Shown: positions 16,833-25,485, counted from the first letter of the stretch. The stretch is 64,000 nucleotides of DNA from Sphingomonas sp. LC-1 (GCF_025371035.1 NZ_JANZXB010000003.1:372001-436000); one strand, 5' to 3'. Made by a program: numbers and translations. The notes: generated from the letters alone by a model not told the origin.

Positions 16833-16866
16833 CGAAAAAGGGGCCGGAACCGAAGTTCCGACCCCC
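16833..16866 (-). terminator. Rho-independent terminator of rplK-rplA
   Basis: Reading the minus strand, GGGGTCGGAAC, a TTCG loop and GTTCCGGCCCC form a stable stem, followed directly by TTTTTCG. It lies about 30 bases past the rplA stop. Confidence 0.9.
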
Positions 16867-16898
16867 TGATCCTGTCAGCCAGACGGCTGCGGCGAGGA

Positions 16899-17591
16899 TT
16901 ACGCGCCCGGAACTTCCGAGACGTTCACCTTGATGCCGCGGCCCATCGTCGACGAGACGGCGATCTTGCGGACATACTTGCCCTTCGCGCCCGACGGCTT
17001 GGCCTTGATGAGAGCGTCGACCAGCGCGTCGAAGTTGGCGCGCAGATCTTCCGCCGGGAACGACGCCTTGCCGATGCCCGAGTGGATGATGCCGGCCTTT
17101 TCGACACGGTACTCGACCTGACCGCCCTTGGCCGCCTTGACGGCTTCGGCGACGTTCATGGTCACGGTGCCCAGCTTCGGGTTCGGCATCAGGCCCTTGG
17201 GGCCCAGCACCTTGCCGAGGCGACCGACGACGCCCATCATGTCCGGGGTCGCGATGCAGCGATCGAAGTCGATGGTGCCGCCCTGGATGGTTTCCATCAG
17301 GTCCTCGGCGCCCACGACGTCGGCGCCAGCGGCGCGTGCTTCGTCGGCCTTCGCGCCCTTGGCGAATACGCCGACGCGAACGGTCTTGCCGGTGCCCTTG
17401 GGCAGGGTGACGACGCCGCGGACCATCTGGTCGGCGTGACGCGGGTCAACGCCCAGGTTGACGGCGACTTCGATCGTCTCGTCGAACTTCGAGGTCGCGT
17501 TGGTACGAGCCAGCGTGATCGCTTCGTCGATGCCGTGCAGCTTCTCGGAATCGATCTGGACGGCCTTCTGCTTCTTGGTCAGCTTCGCCAT
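16899..17591 (-). CDS. rplA: 50S ribosomal protein L1
   Basis: Ribosomal protein of the L1 stalk that binds 23S rRNA and, in many bacteria, represses its own operon. The 230-aa length is normal. Family sequences are visible: the N-terminal [20 protein letters not shown], a central [20 protein letters not shown] and [10 protein letters not shown], and the C-terminal [19 protein letters not shown] lies 7 bases before the ATG. It is 4 bases from rplK and ends in a clear terminator. Confidence 0.97.
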   Translation of the reverse strand: MAKLTKKQKAVQIDSEKLHGIDEAITLARTNATSKFDETIEVAVNLGVDPRHADQMVRGVVTLPKGTGKTVRVGVFAKGAKADEARAAGADVVGAEDLMETIQGGTIDFDRCIATPDMMGVVGRLGKVLGPKGLMPNPKLGTVTMNVAEAVKAAKGGQVEYRVEKAGIIHSGIGKASFPAEDLRANFDALVDALIKAKPSGAKGKYVRKIAVSSTMGRGIKVNVSEVPGA

Positions 17592-17595
17592 GATC

Positions 17596-18027
17596 TTAGC
17601 CCTCCACCACTTCGAGGCCCATCGCGCGGGCGGAGCCTTCGATGATCTTGGTCGCAGCCTCGATATCGTTAGCGTTCAGGTCCTTCATCTTGACCTGGGC
17701 GATTTCCGCGAGCTTCGAGCGCGCGATCTTGCCCGCCGACACCTTGCCCGGCTCCTTCGAGCCCGACTTCAGGTTGGCCGCCTTCTTGATGAGGTAGGTC
17801 GCAGGCGCGGTCTTCGTCTCGAACGAGAACGAACGGTCGGCATAGACGGTGATGACGGTGGGCAGGGGCGTGCCCTTCTCGACTTCACCGGTCTGCGCGT
17901 TGAACGCCTTGCAGAATTCCATGATGTTCACACCGCGCTGACCCAGCGCCGGGCCAATCGGCGGCGAGGGGTTGGCGGCGCCTGCAGGGACCTGCAGCTT
18001 GATATAGCCGGTAATCTTCTTTGCCAT
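17596..18027 (-). CDS. rplK: 50S ribosomal protein L11
   Basis: Ribosomal protein of the GTPase-associated centre, 143 aa. The N-terminal domain has [20 protein letters not shown] and [19 protein letters not shown]; the C-terminal rRNA-binding domain has [16 protein letters not shown]. Its methyltransferase gene prmA is also in this window, at 61 kb. Unlike the common secE-nusG-rplK-rplA order, nusG is not directly upstream: about 3 kb of opposite-strand genes intervene, so rplK must have its own promoter in 18028-18268. Confidence 0.97.
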   Translation of the reverse strand: MAKKITGYIKLQVPAGAANPSPPIGPALGQRGVNIMEFCKAFNAQTGEVEKGTPLPTVITVYADRSFSFETKTAPATYLIKKAANLKSGSKEPGKVSAGKIARSKLAEIAQVKMKDLNANDIEAATKIIEGSARAMGLEVVEG

Positions 18028-18268
18028 GTCACTCTCTTTTCGAGTCTAGCGGTCGTGACGGGCACGAAGGCGAACGCCAGCGCACCCTCCCGCAAGGGTT
18101 CCGTCGCATAATGCTAGGGAAGCGCGGGCCGATAGCCGAAAAGGGGGGGAATGGCAAGGCGGGGAATGCGCTTGTCGTGGCCGATCCGGCCATGTCATGT
18201 TCCCCGCATGATGGACGATTCGGCCGAGGGAGCGGCCGGTTCCGCCATCTCGAACGGGGGTTCGATAT

Positions 18269-19036
18269 ATGCGACGGGGAATGGGCGCGCTGGCCTTTGC
18301 GGTGGCGCTGACGATGGTCGCCGCGCCCTTGGCGGCGCAGGAAAAGACCGGCAACAAGCCCGGTTTCACGCTGGCACCCGGCACCGCGACCATCGTTCTG
18401 ATGCGGCCCGAAATAGCGGTCGGCGCGCAATCGACCGGCGGTTCCTACGAACCCAATGCCGACTGGACCGACCAGGCTCGCGAGAATCTGGGCAAGGCGC
18501 TGGCCGATGCGCAGGGCCGGCTGGGCAACCGGGTCGTCAACCATGTCGAGCCCGTCGGGCAGGGGGGGGCCACGGCGCATGAGTATCGCGCGCTGTTCAC
18601 CGCACTGGCCGACTCGGTCAAAACCTATCAGTTCTTTCCCGGCAATCGCCTGCCCACCAAGAAGCGGGACGACAGCTTCCTGTGGTCGATTGGGCCCGAG
18701 GTCGCCAGCCTGCCGGGCGTGCAGGGGGCGGATTATGCGCTCTTCGTAACGACCGAGGACCATTATGGCTCGACGGGGCGCAAGCTGCTTCAGCTGTTCG
18801 CCGCCGGGGTGGCCGGGGTCGGAGTGAGTTCCGGGGTGCATAAGGGCTATGCCGGGCTGATCGACCTGAAGACCGGCGATCTGGTCTGGCTGAACGCCGA
18901 CCTCGCCATGGGCGGCGATGTCCGCACGCCGGAGGGGGCGGCGAAGCGGGTGTCGCAGTTGCTTGAGGGCTTCCCGGGCAAACCGACCGAATCGCCCGCC
19001 GCACCCCCTGTTCCGACCAAGACTGCCGCGCGCTGA
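18269..19036 (+). CDS. Exported protein of unknown function
   Basis: A 255-aa protein with a signal peptide ending AAPLAAQ (about residue 24). I recognise no domain. Features are PGTATIVLMRPEIAVG early on, a hydrophobic glycine-rich stretch near 174-190 (LFAAGVAGVGVSSGVHKGYAG), and a DLKTGDLVWLNAD strand pair typical of secreted beta-rich proteins. GGGGG lies 8 bases before the ATG. It is followed after 13 bases by an M48 peptidase gene and another exported protein, so the three probably form an operon concerned with the envelope. Confidence 0.7.
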   Translation: MRRGMGALAFAVALTMVAAPLAAQEKTGNKPGFTLAPGTATIVLMRPEIAVGAQSTGGSYEPNADWTDQARENLGKALADAQGRLGNRVVNHVEPVGQGGATAHEYRALFTALADSVKTYQFFPGNRLPTKKRDDSFLWSIGPEVASLPGVQGADYALFVTTEDHYGSTGRKLLQLFAAGVAGVGVSSGVHKGYAGLIDLKTGDLVWLNADLAMGGDVRTPEGAAKRVSQLLEGFPGKPTESPAAPPVPTKTAAR

Positions 19037-19049
19037 AGGAGAGGTCGGC

Positions 19050-20213
19050 ATGGCCGGATGGATGATCGCCGCCGCGCTTGCGGGCGCGGCCCTGGGGGCG
19101 GGCGGCGCGGACAGGCTGGCGCCGCTGCCGCCCTATGGCGCGGCCTATACGCCGACCACGGTCGACGAGCGCGGGCTGTGGCAGCAAGCGGACGAGGCCG
19201 AGCGCGATCTGCGCGACTCGCCGGCCGTGATCCGGGATGAGGGCCTGAATGCCTATGTGAGCAAGGTTCTTTGCCGCTCGGTGGGTGAGGATCGCTGTCG
19301 CGGCGTGCGGATCTATGTCGTGCGCGCGCCCTATTTCAATGCGTTCATGGCCCCCAACGGCATGATGGTCGTGTGGACCGGCGCGCTGCTCCGCTTTCGT
19401 GACGAGGCCGAACTGGCGGCCGTGCTCGGCCACGAATTCGGGCATTTCGAGATGCGCCATGGGCTGAAGACGTTTCGCCGGGGGCGGACGATCGGCGACA
19501 TCATCGCCTGGACGGGCGTGATTTCGCCTTACAGCACCTTGCCCATCAGCCTGATCCGGCTCCACTTCGCCTATAGCCGCGCGCAGGAGACCGAGGCCGA
19601 TCTGATGGGCCTGCGCTATCTGACGGCGGCGGGGTATCGACCACTGGCCGCTTCGCACATCTGGGAGCGGCTGATGGCGGAGGAGGACGCGACGGCGCTG
19701 GGCCGCAAGCGCCGTGTCACCCATCATTACTCCGCGGGTTTCTTCGCCGACCATCCGACCGAACTCTCCCGCGCGATCTATCTACGTGAAGCGGCGGGCA
19801 TGGAAGCCGATCGTGGCGACGAAGCGCGCGATGCGTTCCTGACCGCGATGAAGCCATGGCGCGCGACCTTCCTGGCCGACCAGATCAAGCTTAACGATTT
19901 CGGCGGGTCGGAGTACCTGCTCGGCGAACTGGCGGCGGGCGCATGGACGCCCGACCTGTTGCTGACTCGCGGCGAACTCTATCGCGAGCGGGGCAATCCG
20001 CGCGACCTGGTCAGTGCGGCGCAATTCTATCAGCAGGCGATCAATGCGGGATGTACCGATCCGGTCGCCTGGCGTGGCCTGGGTCTGTCGCTGCTGCGGG
20101 GGCAGCAGGAGGCGGCAGGGCGCGCCGCGCTGAAAACCTATCTGGAACGCGCACCGCAGGCGAACGACCGCGCGGCGATGGCGATGTTGATCGGGGAAGG
20201 GGGCGTGCAATGA
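19050..20213 (+). CDS. M48-family metallopeptidase with TPR-like C-terminus
   Basis: A 387-aa zinc peptidase. From the ATG at 19050 (GGAG 8-10 bases upstream) it has an alanine-rich signal peptide or anchor, a catalytic region with HEFGH (zinc ligands H128 and H132, catalytic E129), and the third ligand in ETEADLMGLRYL. The C-terminal 120 residues look like TPR helices (LLTRGELYRERGNPRDLVSAAQFY; GLGLSLLRGQQEAAGRAALK). The layout resembles BepA/LoiP-type periplasmic proteases that act in outer-membrane protein quality control, but its target is unknown. An in-frame extension to 18918 is rejected. It overlaps the next gene by 4 bases (ATGA). Confidence 0.85.
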   Translation: MAGWMIAAALAGAALGAGGADRLAPLPPYGAAYTPTTVDERGLWQQADEAERDLRDSPAVIRDEGLNAYVSKVLCRSVGEDRCRGVRIYVVRAPYFNAFMAPNGMMVVWTGALLRFRDEAELAAVLGHEFGHFEMRHGLKTFRRGRTIGDIIAWTGVISPYSTLPISLIRLHFAYSRAQETEADLMGLRYLTAAGYRPLAASHIWERLMAEEDATALGRKRRVTHHYSAGFFADHPTELSRAIYLREAAGMEADRGDEARDAFLTAMKPWRATFLADQIKLNDFGGSEYLLGELAAGAWTPDLLLTRGELYRERGNPRDLVSAAQFYQQAINAGCTDPVAWRGLGLSLLRGQQEAAGRAALKTYLERAPQANDRAAMAMLIGEGGVQ

Positions 20214-20797
20214 AGGGTTTGAGGATCGCGGCGATCGGACTGGCGCTGGTCGCGGCGCCGGTGCTTGCCGGTAATCGGCTGATCCCGGCGGGGCAGCTGG
20301 TGGCGGTTGCCAAGTCGGTGCTGACGGTGACGCCCTCGGTCGAGTGGAACAAGCTGGGCGCGCGGCCCGGCCGCAATTCAGAAAGCTGGACCTTCGATGG
20401 CGACCTGCTGAACGACCTGACCTTCTATGGCGGCATCGAGCCCGAACAGACGCTGTTCCGCGAGGTCAGCAAGCGCACCAAGCCGCTGCCGCGCGTCAAG
20501 GCGACGATGCTGGTCACGGACATTCCGACGCTGGTCGAGAACAGCTATCGCATCGCGCTCGACACGCCTCTGTTCACCGTCGAGGGGATGGAGCCGATGG
20601 CCTTTGCCGGCAAGCCCGGCATCCGCTTCACCTATAGCTTCACCCGGCCCAACGAGGACCTGCCGCGCAAGGGTGAAGGACGCGGGGCGATGATCGGTGG
20701 CAAGCTGTATCTGATCACCTTCGAGGCGCCGCGATTGCATTATTTCGACAGCGGCGTGGCGGCGTTCCGGCAGGTGGCGGACAGCGCGACATTGTAA
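20210..20797 (+). CDS. Exported protein of unknown function, coupled to the M48 peptidase gene
   Basis: A 195-aa protein with a signal peptide ending near VLAGN (about residue 21). No known domain is recognised. It contains a WTFDGDLLNDLTFYGGI segment and several predicted strands with conserved-looking aromatic residues (YSFTRPNEDLPRKGEGRG; KLYLITFEAPRLHYFD), which suggests a small beta-structured periplasmic or lipid-handling protein. Its ATG lies in the stop of the peptidase gene (ATGA), so the two are translationally coupled and may work together. Confidence 0.7.
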   Translation: MKGLRIAAIGLALVAAPVLAGNRLIPAGQLVAVAKSVLTVTPSVEWNKLGARPGRNSESWTFDGDLLNDLTFYGGIEPEQTLFREVSKRTKPLPRVKATMLVTDIPTLVENSYRIALDTPLFTVEGMEPMAFAGKPGIRFTYSFTRPNEDLPRKGEGRGAMIGGKLYLITFEAPRLHYFDSGVAAFRQVADSATL

Positions 20798-20815
20798 GGG
20801 GCGCACTTTTTCTTA

Positions 20816-20919
20816 CCCAACGTCCGTTCGCAATGAGCGAAGTCGAAGTGCACGGGATTCGCTTCGCGGCGGGGGCGGGGCGTGGGCTTCGCCTTCGCTC
20901 AGCCTGAACGGACGTTGGG
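20816..20919. repeat. Intergenic palindromic repeat, family B (copy 2)
   Basis: Terminal inverted repeat of about 13 bases (CCAACGTCCGTTC and GAACGGACGTTGG) enclosing the usual family body with CAATGAGCGAAGTCGAAG and its inverted partner CTTCGCCTTCGCTCAG. Confidence 0.75.
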
Positions 20920-20935
20920 AACGTGGCCGGATATG

Positions 20936-20967
20936 AAAAAGGGCCGGTGGCGTTGCCGCCCCGGCCC
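20936..20967 (-). terminator. Rho-independent terminator of secE-nusG
   Basis: On the minus strand GGGCCGG (20967-20961) pairs with CCGGCCC (20947-20941) and is followed by TTTTTC. It lies just past the nusG stop. Confidence 0.88.
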
Positions 20968-20989
20968 TGTTTCATCGGATGGTCCGACC

Positions 20990-21526
20990 TTATTTCGAAC
21001 GTTCGACCTGCTCGAAATCCAGTTCCACCGGGGTCGCGCGACCGAAGATCGACACCGACACCTTGACCTTGGATTTGTCGAAATCCAGTTCCTCGACCAC
21101 GCCGTTGAAGCTGGCGAAGGGGCCTTCCAGCACCTTGACCGCATCGCCGATCTCGTAATCGACCTTGACCTTGTGCTTCGGGGCGGCGGCGGCCTCTTCC
21201 TTGGAATTCAGCATCCGCGTGGCTTCGCCCTCGCTGATCGCCTGCGGCTTGCCCATCGCGCCCAGGAAGCCGGTCACCTTCGGCGTGTTCTTGACGAGGT
21301 GATAGACCTGGTCGGTCATGTCCAGCTTGGCCAGCACGTAGCCGGGCATGAACTTGCGCTCGACCGCGATCTTCTTGCCGCGACGGGCCTCGGTCACGGT
21401 CTCGGTCGGCACCTCGATCTGGTCGACCAGATGGTCAAGGCCCAGACGGGTCGCCTCGGCCATGATCGAGTCGCGGACCTTGCCCTCGAAACCGGAATAA
21501 GCGTGGATGATGTACCAGCGCGCCAT
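20990..21526 (-). CDS. nusG: Transcription termination/antitermination protein NusG
   Basis: A 178-aa NusG. The NGN domain begins ARWYIIHAYSGFEGKVRDSI and contains KFMPGYVLAKLDMTDQVYHLVKNTPKVTGF split over two strands. The C-terminal KOW domain holds IGDAVKVLEGPFASFNGVV and ends LDFEQVERSK. It follows secE after 10 bases and ends at a terminator, so secE-nusG is a complete two-gene unit here. Confidence 0.97.
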   Translation of the reverse strand: MARWYIIHAYSGFEGKVRDSIMAEATRLGLDHLVDQIEVPTETVTEARRGKKIAVERKFMPGYVLAKLDMTDQVYHLVKNTPKVTGFLGAMGKPQAISEGEATRMLNSKEEAAAAPKHKVKVDYEIGDAVKVLEGPFASFNGVVEELDFDKSKVKVSVSIFGRATPVELDFEQVERSK

Positions 21527-21536
21527 GGGAACCCTT

Positions 21537-21734
21537 TTACTTCGCGAGCGACAGCAGGGTGCGGACCAGCGTCTCGAAGAACGAGTCGACCGCCAGGAAG
21601 AAGATGGCCAGGATCGTGGTCATCACGACCACCATCACGCCGGTCATCACCGTCTCGCGCCGCGTCGGCCAGACGACCTTCTTGGTCTCGGTCTTGACCT
21701 GGTTGAAGAATTCGATGGGGGTCGTCTTCGCCAC
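21537..21734 (-). CDS. secE: Preprotein translocase subunit SecE
   Basis: A 65-aa short-form SecE with one C-terminal membrane helix. The conserved cytoplasmic amphipathic region EFFNQVKTETKKVVWPTRRE is followed by the helix MTGVMVVVMTTILAIFFLAV. The start is GTG at 21734, the only reasonable choice. No tRNA-Trp gene is visible upstream, although one often precedes secE. The leader contains an 8-bp dyad at 21767-21797. Confidence 0.96.
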   Translation of the reverse strand: MAKTTPIEFFNQVKTETKKVVWPTRRETVMTGVMVVVMTTILAIFFLAVDSFFETLVRTLLSLAK

Positions 21735-21766
21735 TCGTGCCGTTCCCGCACCTGCATTGAAATATT

Positions 21767-21797
21767 GTCAGCGAGGCATGGGTCCGCCGTCGCTGAC
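21767..21797 (-). other. Hairpin in the secE leader
   Basis: Perfect 8-bp inverted repeat, GTCAGCGA at 21767-21774 and TCGCTGAC at 21790-21797, with a 15-base loop. It lies 33 bases upstream of the secE start. Role unknown. Confidence 0.35.
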
Positions 21798-21896
21798 CCA
21801 AGGGGCCTGCGACGAAAGGTCCGTCCGCGCTGTTCGGATGGGGGTGCGATGTAGCTGTGGCTCGGGGAAAAGGCAAGGGTTGGGGCGGGTGGGGGT

Positions 21897-22240
21897 TTAT
21901 GGTTCGCACGAAGCCGCGAGGACGCGAAGGGTTTTGGTTCGCACGGAGACGCGGAGGCGCGGAGATTTGTTGTTCGCGCAGAGGCGCGGAGGACGCAGAG
22001 GGGGAAAGGACCTTTATCCTCCCTCCGTTCAGCCTGAGCGAAGTCGAAGGCTAAGGGAAGGCATCACCCCAAAGGCCTTCGATCCGCAGAGCGTTAGTGA
22101 TCCCGATCCGTGGCGGACGTCATCCCGTGGCCTTCGACTGCGCTCGGGCTGAACGGATGGGAGCATTATTCCCCTCCGCGTCTCCGCGCCTCCGCGCGAA
22201 CCAACCTTCTTCTTCGCGCCATTGCGGCTTTGCGTGAACG
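21897..22240. repeat. Intergenic palindromic repeat, family C (copy 1), split by a family-B copy
   Basis: The left end (GTTCGCACGAAGCCGCGAGG) and right end (CTTCGCGCCATTGCGGCTTT) are the inverted ends of family C. The inner arms TTCGCGCAGAGGCGCGGAGG and CCTCCGCGTCTCCGCGCC also pair. A complete family-B element lies between these arms. The right end reaches the ybdD stop codon. Confidence 0.7.
22022..22161. repeat. Intergenic palindromic repeat, family B (copy 3), nested in family C
   Basis: Ends are CCGTTCAGCCTGAGCGAAG on the left and CGCTCGGGCTGAACGG on the right, in inverted orientation. About 70 bases of unique sequence separate the two halves. Confidence 0.75.
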
Positions 22241-22241
22241 A

Positions 22242-22424
22242 TCAACAGCAACGCCCGCCATTCTTGCCGCCATAGCGCGCCTGTTGCCGCTCGCGGAAGA
22301 ACGTCACCTCGTCCATCGGCTCCCGGTCGGGATGCTTCGCCGCCATATGCGCCACATAGGCGTCATAGCTGGGCATCCCGACCATGGCGTTGCCGATCTC
22401 GCGCAGGCGGGCGAGCCAGCTCAT
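22242..22424 (-). CDS. ybdD: YbdD/YjiX-family small protein
   Basis: A 60-aa protein that accompanies CstA-family transporters. It matches YbdD closely: GMPSYDAYVAHM, HPDREPM, FFRERQQARYGGK, and a C-terminal double cysteine, GGRCC. Its ATG overlaps the cstA stop (ATGA). The family is thought to assist or modulate the CstA/BtsT pyruvate and peptide transporters. Confidence 0.92.
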   Translation of the reverse strand: MSWLARLREIGNAMVGMPSYDAYVAHMAAKHPDREPMDEVTFFRERQQARYGGKNGGRCC

Positions 22425-24466
22425 TCGGCCGCCGCCATCTCGGGCGGGATTTCGCTGATGCTCGGCCGGTCGATCCGGCGCGCGATCAGGCATGTCCGCA
22501 CTGCATAGACCAAGATCGCCAGCACCACGCCCAGGAAGATCGCGCACAGCCCCGCGTCGATCCGGTCGTTGAAGACGATCCGCCCCATCTCCGCCATGGT
22601 CTTGGCGGGCGGCAGTATCTTGCCTTCCGCCGCCGCACCGGAGAACTTGTCGGCATGCGCCAGGAAACCGACGCGCGGGTCGGCGGAGAAGATCTTCAAC
22701 CACCCGGCGGTCAGCGTGCAGGCGAGCAGCCAGATGGTCGGGATCACGGTGATCCAGGCGTAGCGGTCCTTCTTCATGCGGAACAGCACGACGGTGGACA
22801 GCATCAGCGCCACGGCCGCCAGCATCTGGTTGGAGATGCCGAACAGCGGCCACAAGGTGTTCACCCCACCCAGCGGATCGGTCACGCCTTGATAGAGGAA
22901 GAAGCCCCAGGCCGCGACGCACAAAGCCGTCGCGATCAGGCCCGGCGCGACCTTGCTCGACCCCCGGAAGCTGGGGACGACGAGGCCGATCAGGTCCTGG
23001 AGCATGAATCGCCCGGCGCGGGTCCCTGCGTCGACGGCGGTCAGGATGAACAGCGCCTCGAACAATATGGCGAAGTGATACCAGAAGGCCTTCATCGCCT
23101 GTCCGCCGAACAGATGGCTGAAGATCTCCGCCATCGCCACCGCCAGCGTCGGCGCTCCCCCTGCGCGGGAGATGATTGTATGCTCGCCCACATCCTTGGC
23201 CACCTGCGTCAGCGTGTCGGCCGAGATCGGAAAGCCCATCGCGGTCACGGCGGCGGCGGCGCTGGCCGGGTCGGTGCCCAGCACGGCGGCAGGCGCGTTC
23301 ATCGCGAAATAGACGCCCGGATCGAGAATCGAGGCGGCGACCAAGGCCATGATCGCCACCGCGCTTTCCATCAGCATCGCGCCGTACCCGATGAACGGCG
23401 CGTCCTTCTCGCTGGCGATCAGCTTGGGGGTGGTGCCGCTGGCGATCAGCGCGTGGAAGCCCGACACCGCGCCGCAGGCGATGGTGATGAACAGGAAGGG
23501 GAAGAGCGGCCCCGCCCAGACCGGCCCGCTGCCGTCGATGAACTGGGTCAGCGCGGGCATCTTCAGCGGCGGCGCCATGATGACGATGCCGATCGCCAGC
23601 GCCACGATCGCGCCGATCTTGAGGAAGGTCGACAGATAGTCGCGCGGTGCGAGCAGCAGCCACACCGGCAGCACCGAGGCGACCGCGCCATAGCCGATCA
23701 GCAGGAAGCAGAGCTGGACCGGCGTGAAGGTGAAGAGCGGCGCGAGGACGGCCGACTCGGCGATCGACTGGCCATAGACGATGGCGAGGATCAGGCCGAT
23801 GAAGCCGATGATCGACACCTCGCCGATCTTCCCCGGCCGCACCCAGCGGGTATAGCCGCCCATAAGCATCGCCAGCGGCACGGTCGCCGCCACGGTGAAC
23901 AGCCCCCAGGGGCTTTCCGCCAGCGCACGCACGACGATCAGCGCCAGCACGGCCAGGATGATGACCATGATCATGAAGGCGCCGAACAGCGCGATGGTAC
24001 CCGCGACCGGCCCCATCTCCATGCGGATCAACTCGCCAAGCGACCGCCCGTCGCGCCGCATCGACAGGAACAGGACCAAGAAATCCTGCACTGCCCCCGC
24101 CAGCACGACGCCCGCGAGAATCCACAGCGTGCCCGGCAGATAGCCCATCTGCGCCGCCAGCACCGGCCCCACCAGCGGCCCCGCGCCCGCGATCGCCGCG
24201 AAGTGATGGCCGAACAGCACCGTCCGGTCGGTCGCGACATAGTCCAGGCCGTCGGCGCGGCGGATCGCCGGAGTGGGGCGGCTGGGGTCGATGCCGATCA
24301 CCCGCGCGATGAACAGCGCATAATAACGATAGGCGATCAGATAGACCGAGACGGCGGCGGCCACGATCCACAAGGCGTTGATCGGTTCTCCGCGCACCGT
24401 CGCCACGACGCCCAAGGCGCCCGCTCCGACGATCGCCAGCGCAATCCAGGGGAGGTGTTTCGTCAT
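22421..24466 (-). CDS. cstA: Carbon starvation protein CstA (pyruvate/peptide transporter)
   Basis: A 681-aa inner-membrane transporter with about 16-18 helices. Family signatures are DYVATDRTVLFGHHFAAIAG near the N-terminus, GPVLAAQMGYLPGTLWI, FGISNQMLAAVAL and FEALFILTAVDAGTRAGRF. CstA of E. coli imports pyruvate and is linked with peptide uptake during carbon starvation. It is co-transcribed with ybdD. A very long antisense open frame (22655-24640) is a G+C artefact. No CsrA or cAMP-CRP site was identified. Confidence 0.95.
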   Translation of the reverse strand: MTKHLPWIALAIVGAGALGVVATVRGEPINALWIVAAAVSVYLIAYRYYALFIARVIGIDPSRPTPAIRRADGLDYVATDRTVLFGHHFAAIAGAGPLVGPVLAAQMGYLPGTLWILAGVVLAGAVQDFLVLFLSMRRDGRSLGELIRMEMGPVAGTIALFGAFMIMVIILAVLALIVVRALAESPWGLFTVAATVPLAMLMGGYTRWVRPGKIGEVSIIGFIGLILAIVYGQSIAESAVLAPLFTFTPVQLCFLLIGYGAVASVLPVWLLLAPRDYLSTFLKIGAIVALAIGIVIMAPPLKMPALTQFIDGSGPVWAGPLFPFLFITIACGAVSGFHALIASGTTPKLIASEKDAPFIGYGAMLMESAVAIMALVAASILDPGVYFAMNAPAAVLGTDPASAAAAVTAMGFPISADTLTQVAKDVGEHTIISRAGGAPTLAVAMAEIFSHLFGGQAMKAFWYHFAILFEALFILTAVDAGTRAGRFMLQDLIGLVVPSFRGSSKVAPGLIATALCVAAWGFFLYQGVTDPLGGVNTLWPLFGISNQMLAAVALMLSTVVLFRMKKDRYAWITVIPTIWLLACTLTAGWLKIFSADPRVGFLAHADKFSGAAAEGKILPPAKTMAEMGRIVFNDRIDAGLCAIFLGVVLAILVYAVRTCLIARRIDRPSISEIPPEMAAAE

Positions 24467-24615
24467 GCCCCGTCCGGTCCTCTTGTTATGCTTTTATATC
24501 GATCTTCTACCCCCTGGGGGCGGGCGTGCCAGCCCCGAATATGCCGATCGGGATTTTTGCCGGGGCCGCCGGAATCGATTGCGGGCGTGCGCATCGACAT
24601 GCCAAGCTGCACGCC

Positions 24616-25485
24616 ATGGAACCGACGCGGCGGTGGATGATCGGTGGGCTAGCGATGAGCGCGCTGCTCGGTGCGTCTTGGCCGATGGGGAGTGGACAGA
24701 TGACGGACGATCTTTCCCACCTCACGCCCGAACAGCGCACCCGCTATGAGGCGATGCACCAGCGGATGATGGCGGAGCTGACCTATGAGCGGATCACCGT
24801 GCCCGGCCGGAACGCGCTGGCGGAGTGGGAGCGGCTCATAGGCGCCGGACGAGGCTGGCCGGTGGTGATCGGCGGGGACGAGGATCTGGAGCGGATCGCC
24901 GAGCAGTTCTCGATCGATGACCCGGCCATGTCGGGCGGGCCCGCGAACCGCCCGCCTCCGCGCACGCCGGCCCAAATCGTCGCGGCGGCCGACGTTCTTC
25001 GTTTTCCGGCGGATTTCGACCGTTGGTCGATTGAGAATGGCGGGGAGGATTTGCGGGCCCCGGTCGGCGAATGGCCCAGGAACGTCGGGGACGGTCCCGA
25101 AGAGCCGGGATTGTTCGTGATCGAGGACGGGGCATCCGGCCAGGTTCGTGACCTGGTGCACATCATGATGCTGCCGACTTCGCACGCATGGGAAGCGCCC
25201 GCCTATCTGCGCTGGGGCAATTGGAATGCCTGTCCGCCATCGGAATATCATGTCGCGGCGCTGCACGACTGGAATCGGCGCTATGGTGCCGAACTGGTTG
25301 GGATCAACGGCGACACGATGAACATCCGGGTCAGGACCCGACCACGGGATCGGGTGGAGGCCCTGCGGCTGGCGCGCGAAATGTATGAATATTGCCCCGA
25401 CGTCATCGAGCAGGGGGCGGGCACGCTGTCCAATCTCGCCGCCGGATTGATGACGACGAACTGGTGGTTCTTCTGGTGGGACTGA
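24616..25485 (+). CDS. DUF4253 protein with a Tat signal peptide
   Basis: A 289-aa protein. The last 80 residues look like DUF4253: EYHVAALHDWNRRYGAELVG, then a strand with NIRVRTRPRDRVEALRLARE, YCPDVIEQG and the terminal aromatic cluster NWWFFWWD. From the ATG at 24616 the N-terminus is EPTRRWMIGGLAMSALLGAS, a twin-arginine signal peptide followed by a hydrophobic core, so it should be exported folded. DUF4253 proteins are mostly thought of as cytoplasmic and of unknown role. An in-frame extension to 24526 is less likely. It has no operon partner. Confidence 0.75.
   Translation: MEPTRRWMIGGLAMSALLGASWPMGSGQMTDDLSHLTPEQRTRYEAMHQRMMAELTYERITVPGRNALAEWERLIGAGRGWPVVIGGDEDLERIAEQFSIDDPAMSGGPANRPPPRTPAQIVAAADVLRFPADFDRWSIENGGEDLRAPVGEWPRNVGDGPEEPGLFVIEDGASGQVRDLVHIMMLPTSHAWEAPAYLRWGNWNACPPSEYHVAALHDWNRRYGAELVGINGDTMNIRVRTRPRDRVEALRLAREMYEYCPDVIEQGAGTLSNLAAGLMTTNWWFFWWD

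Noticed and set aside
21897-22240. CRISPR-like array of short G+C-rich repeats
   Set aside because: Repeats are inverted, irregularly spaced and few, with no cas genes. They are palindromic elements.
21735-22241. tRNA-Trp upstream of secE
   Set aside because: The neighbourhood often has one, but no cloverleaf or anticodon arm could be found on either strand.
22242-24371. A 709-aa minus-strand frame overlapping cstA
   Set aside because: Only its last 60 codons (ybdD) are real; the rest is cstA read in the wrong frame.
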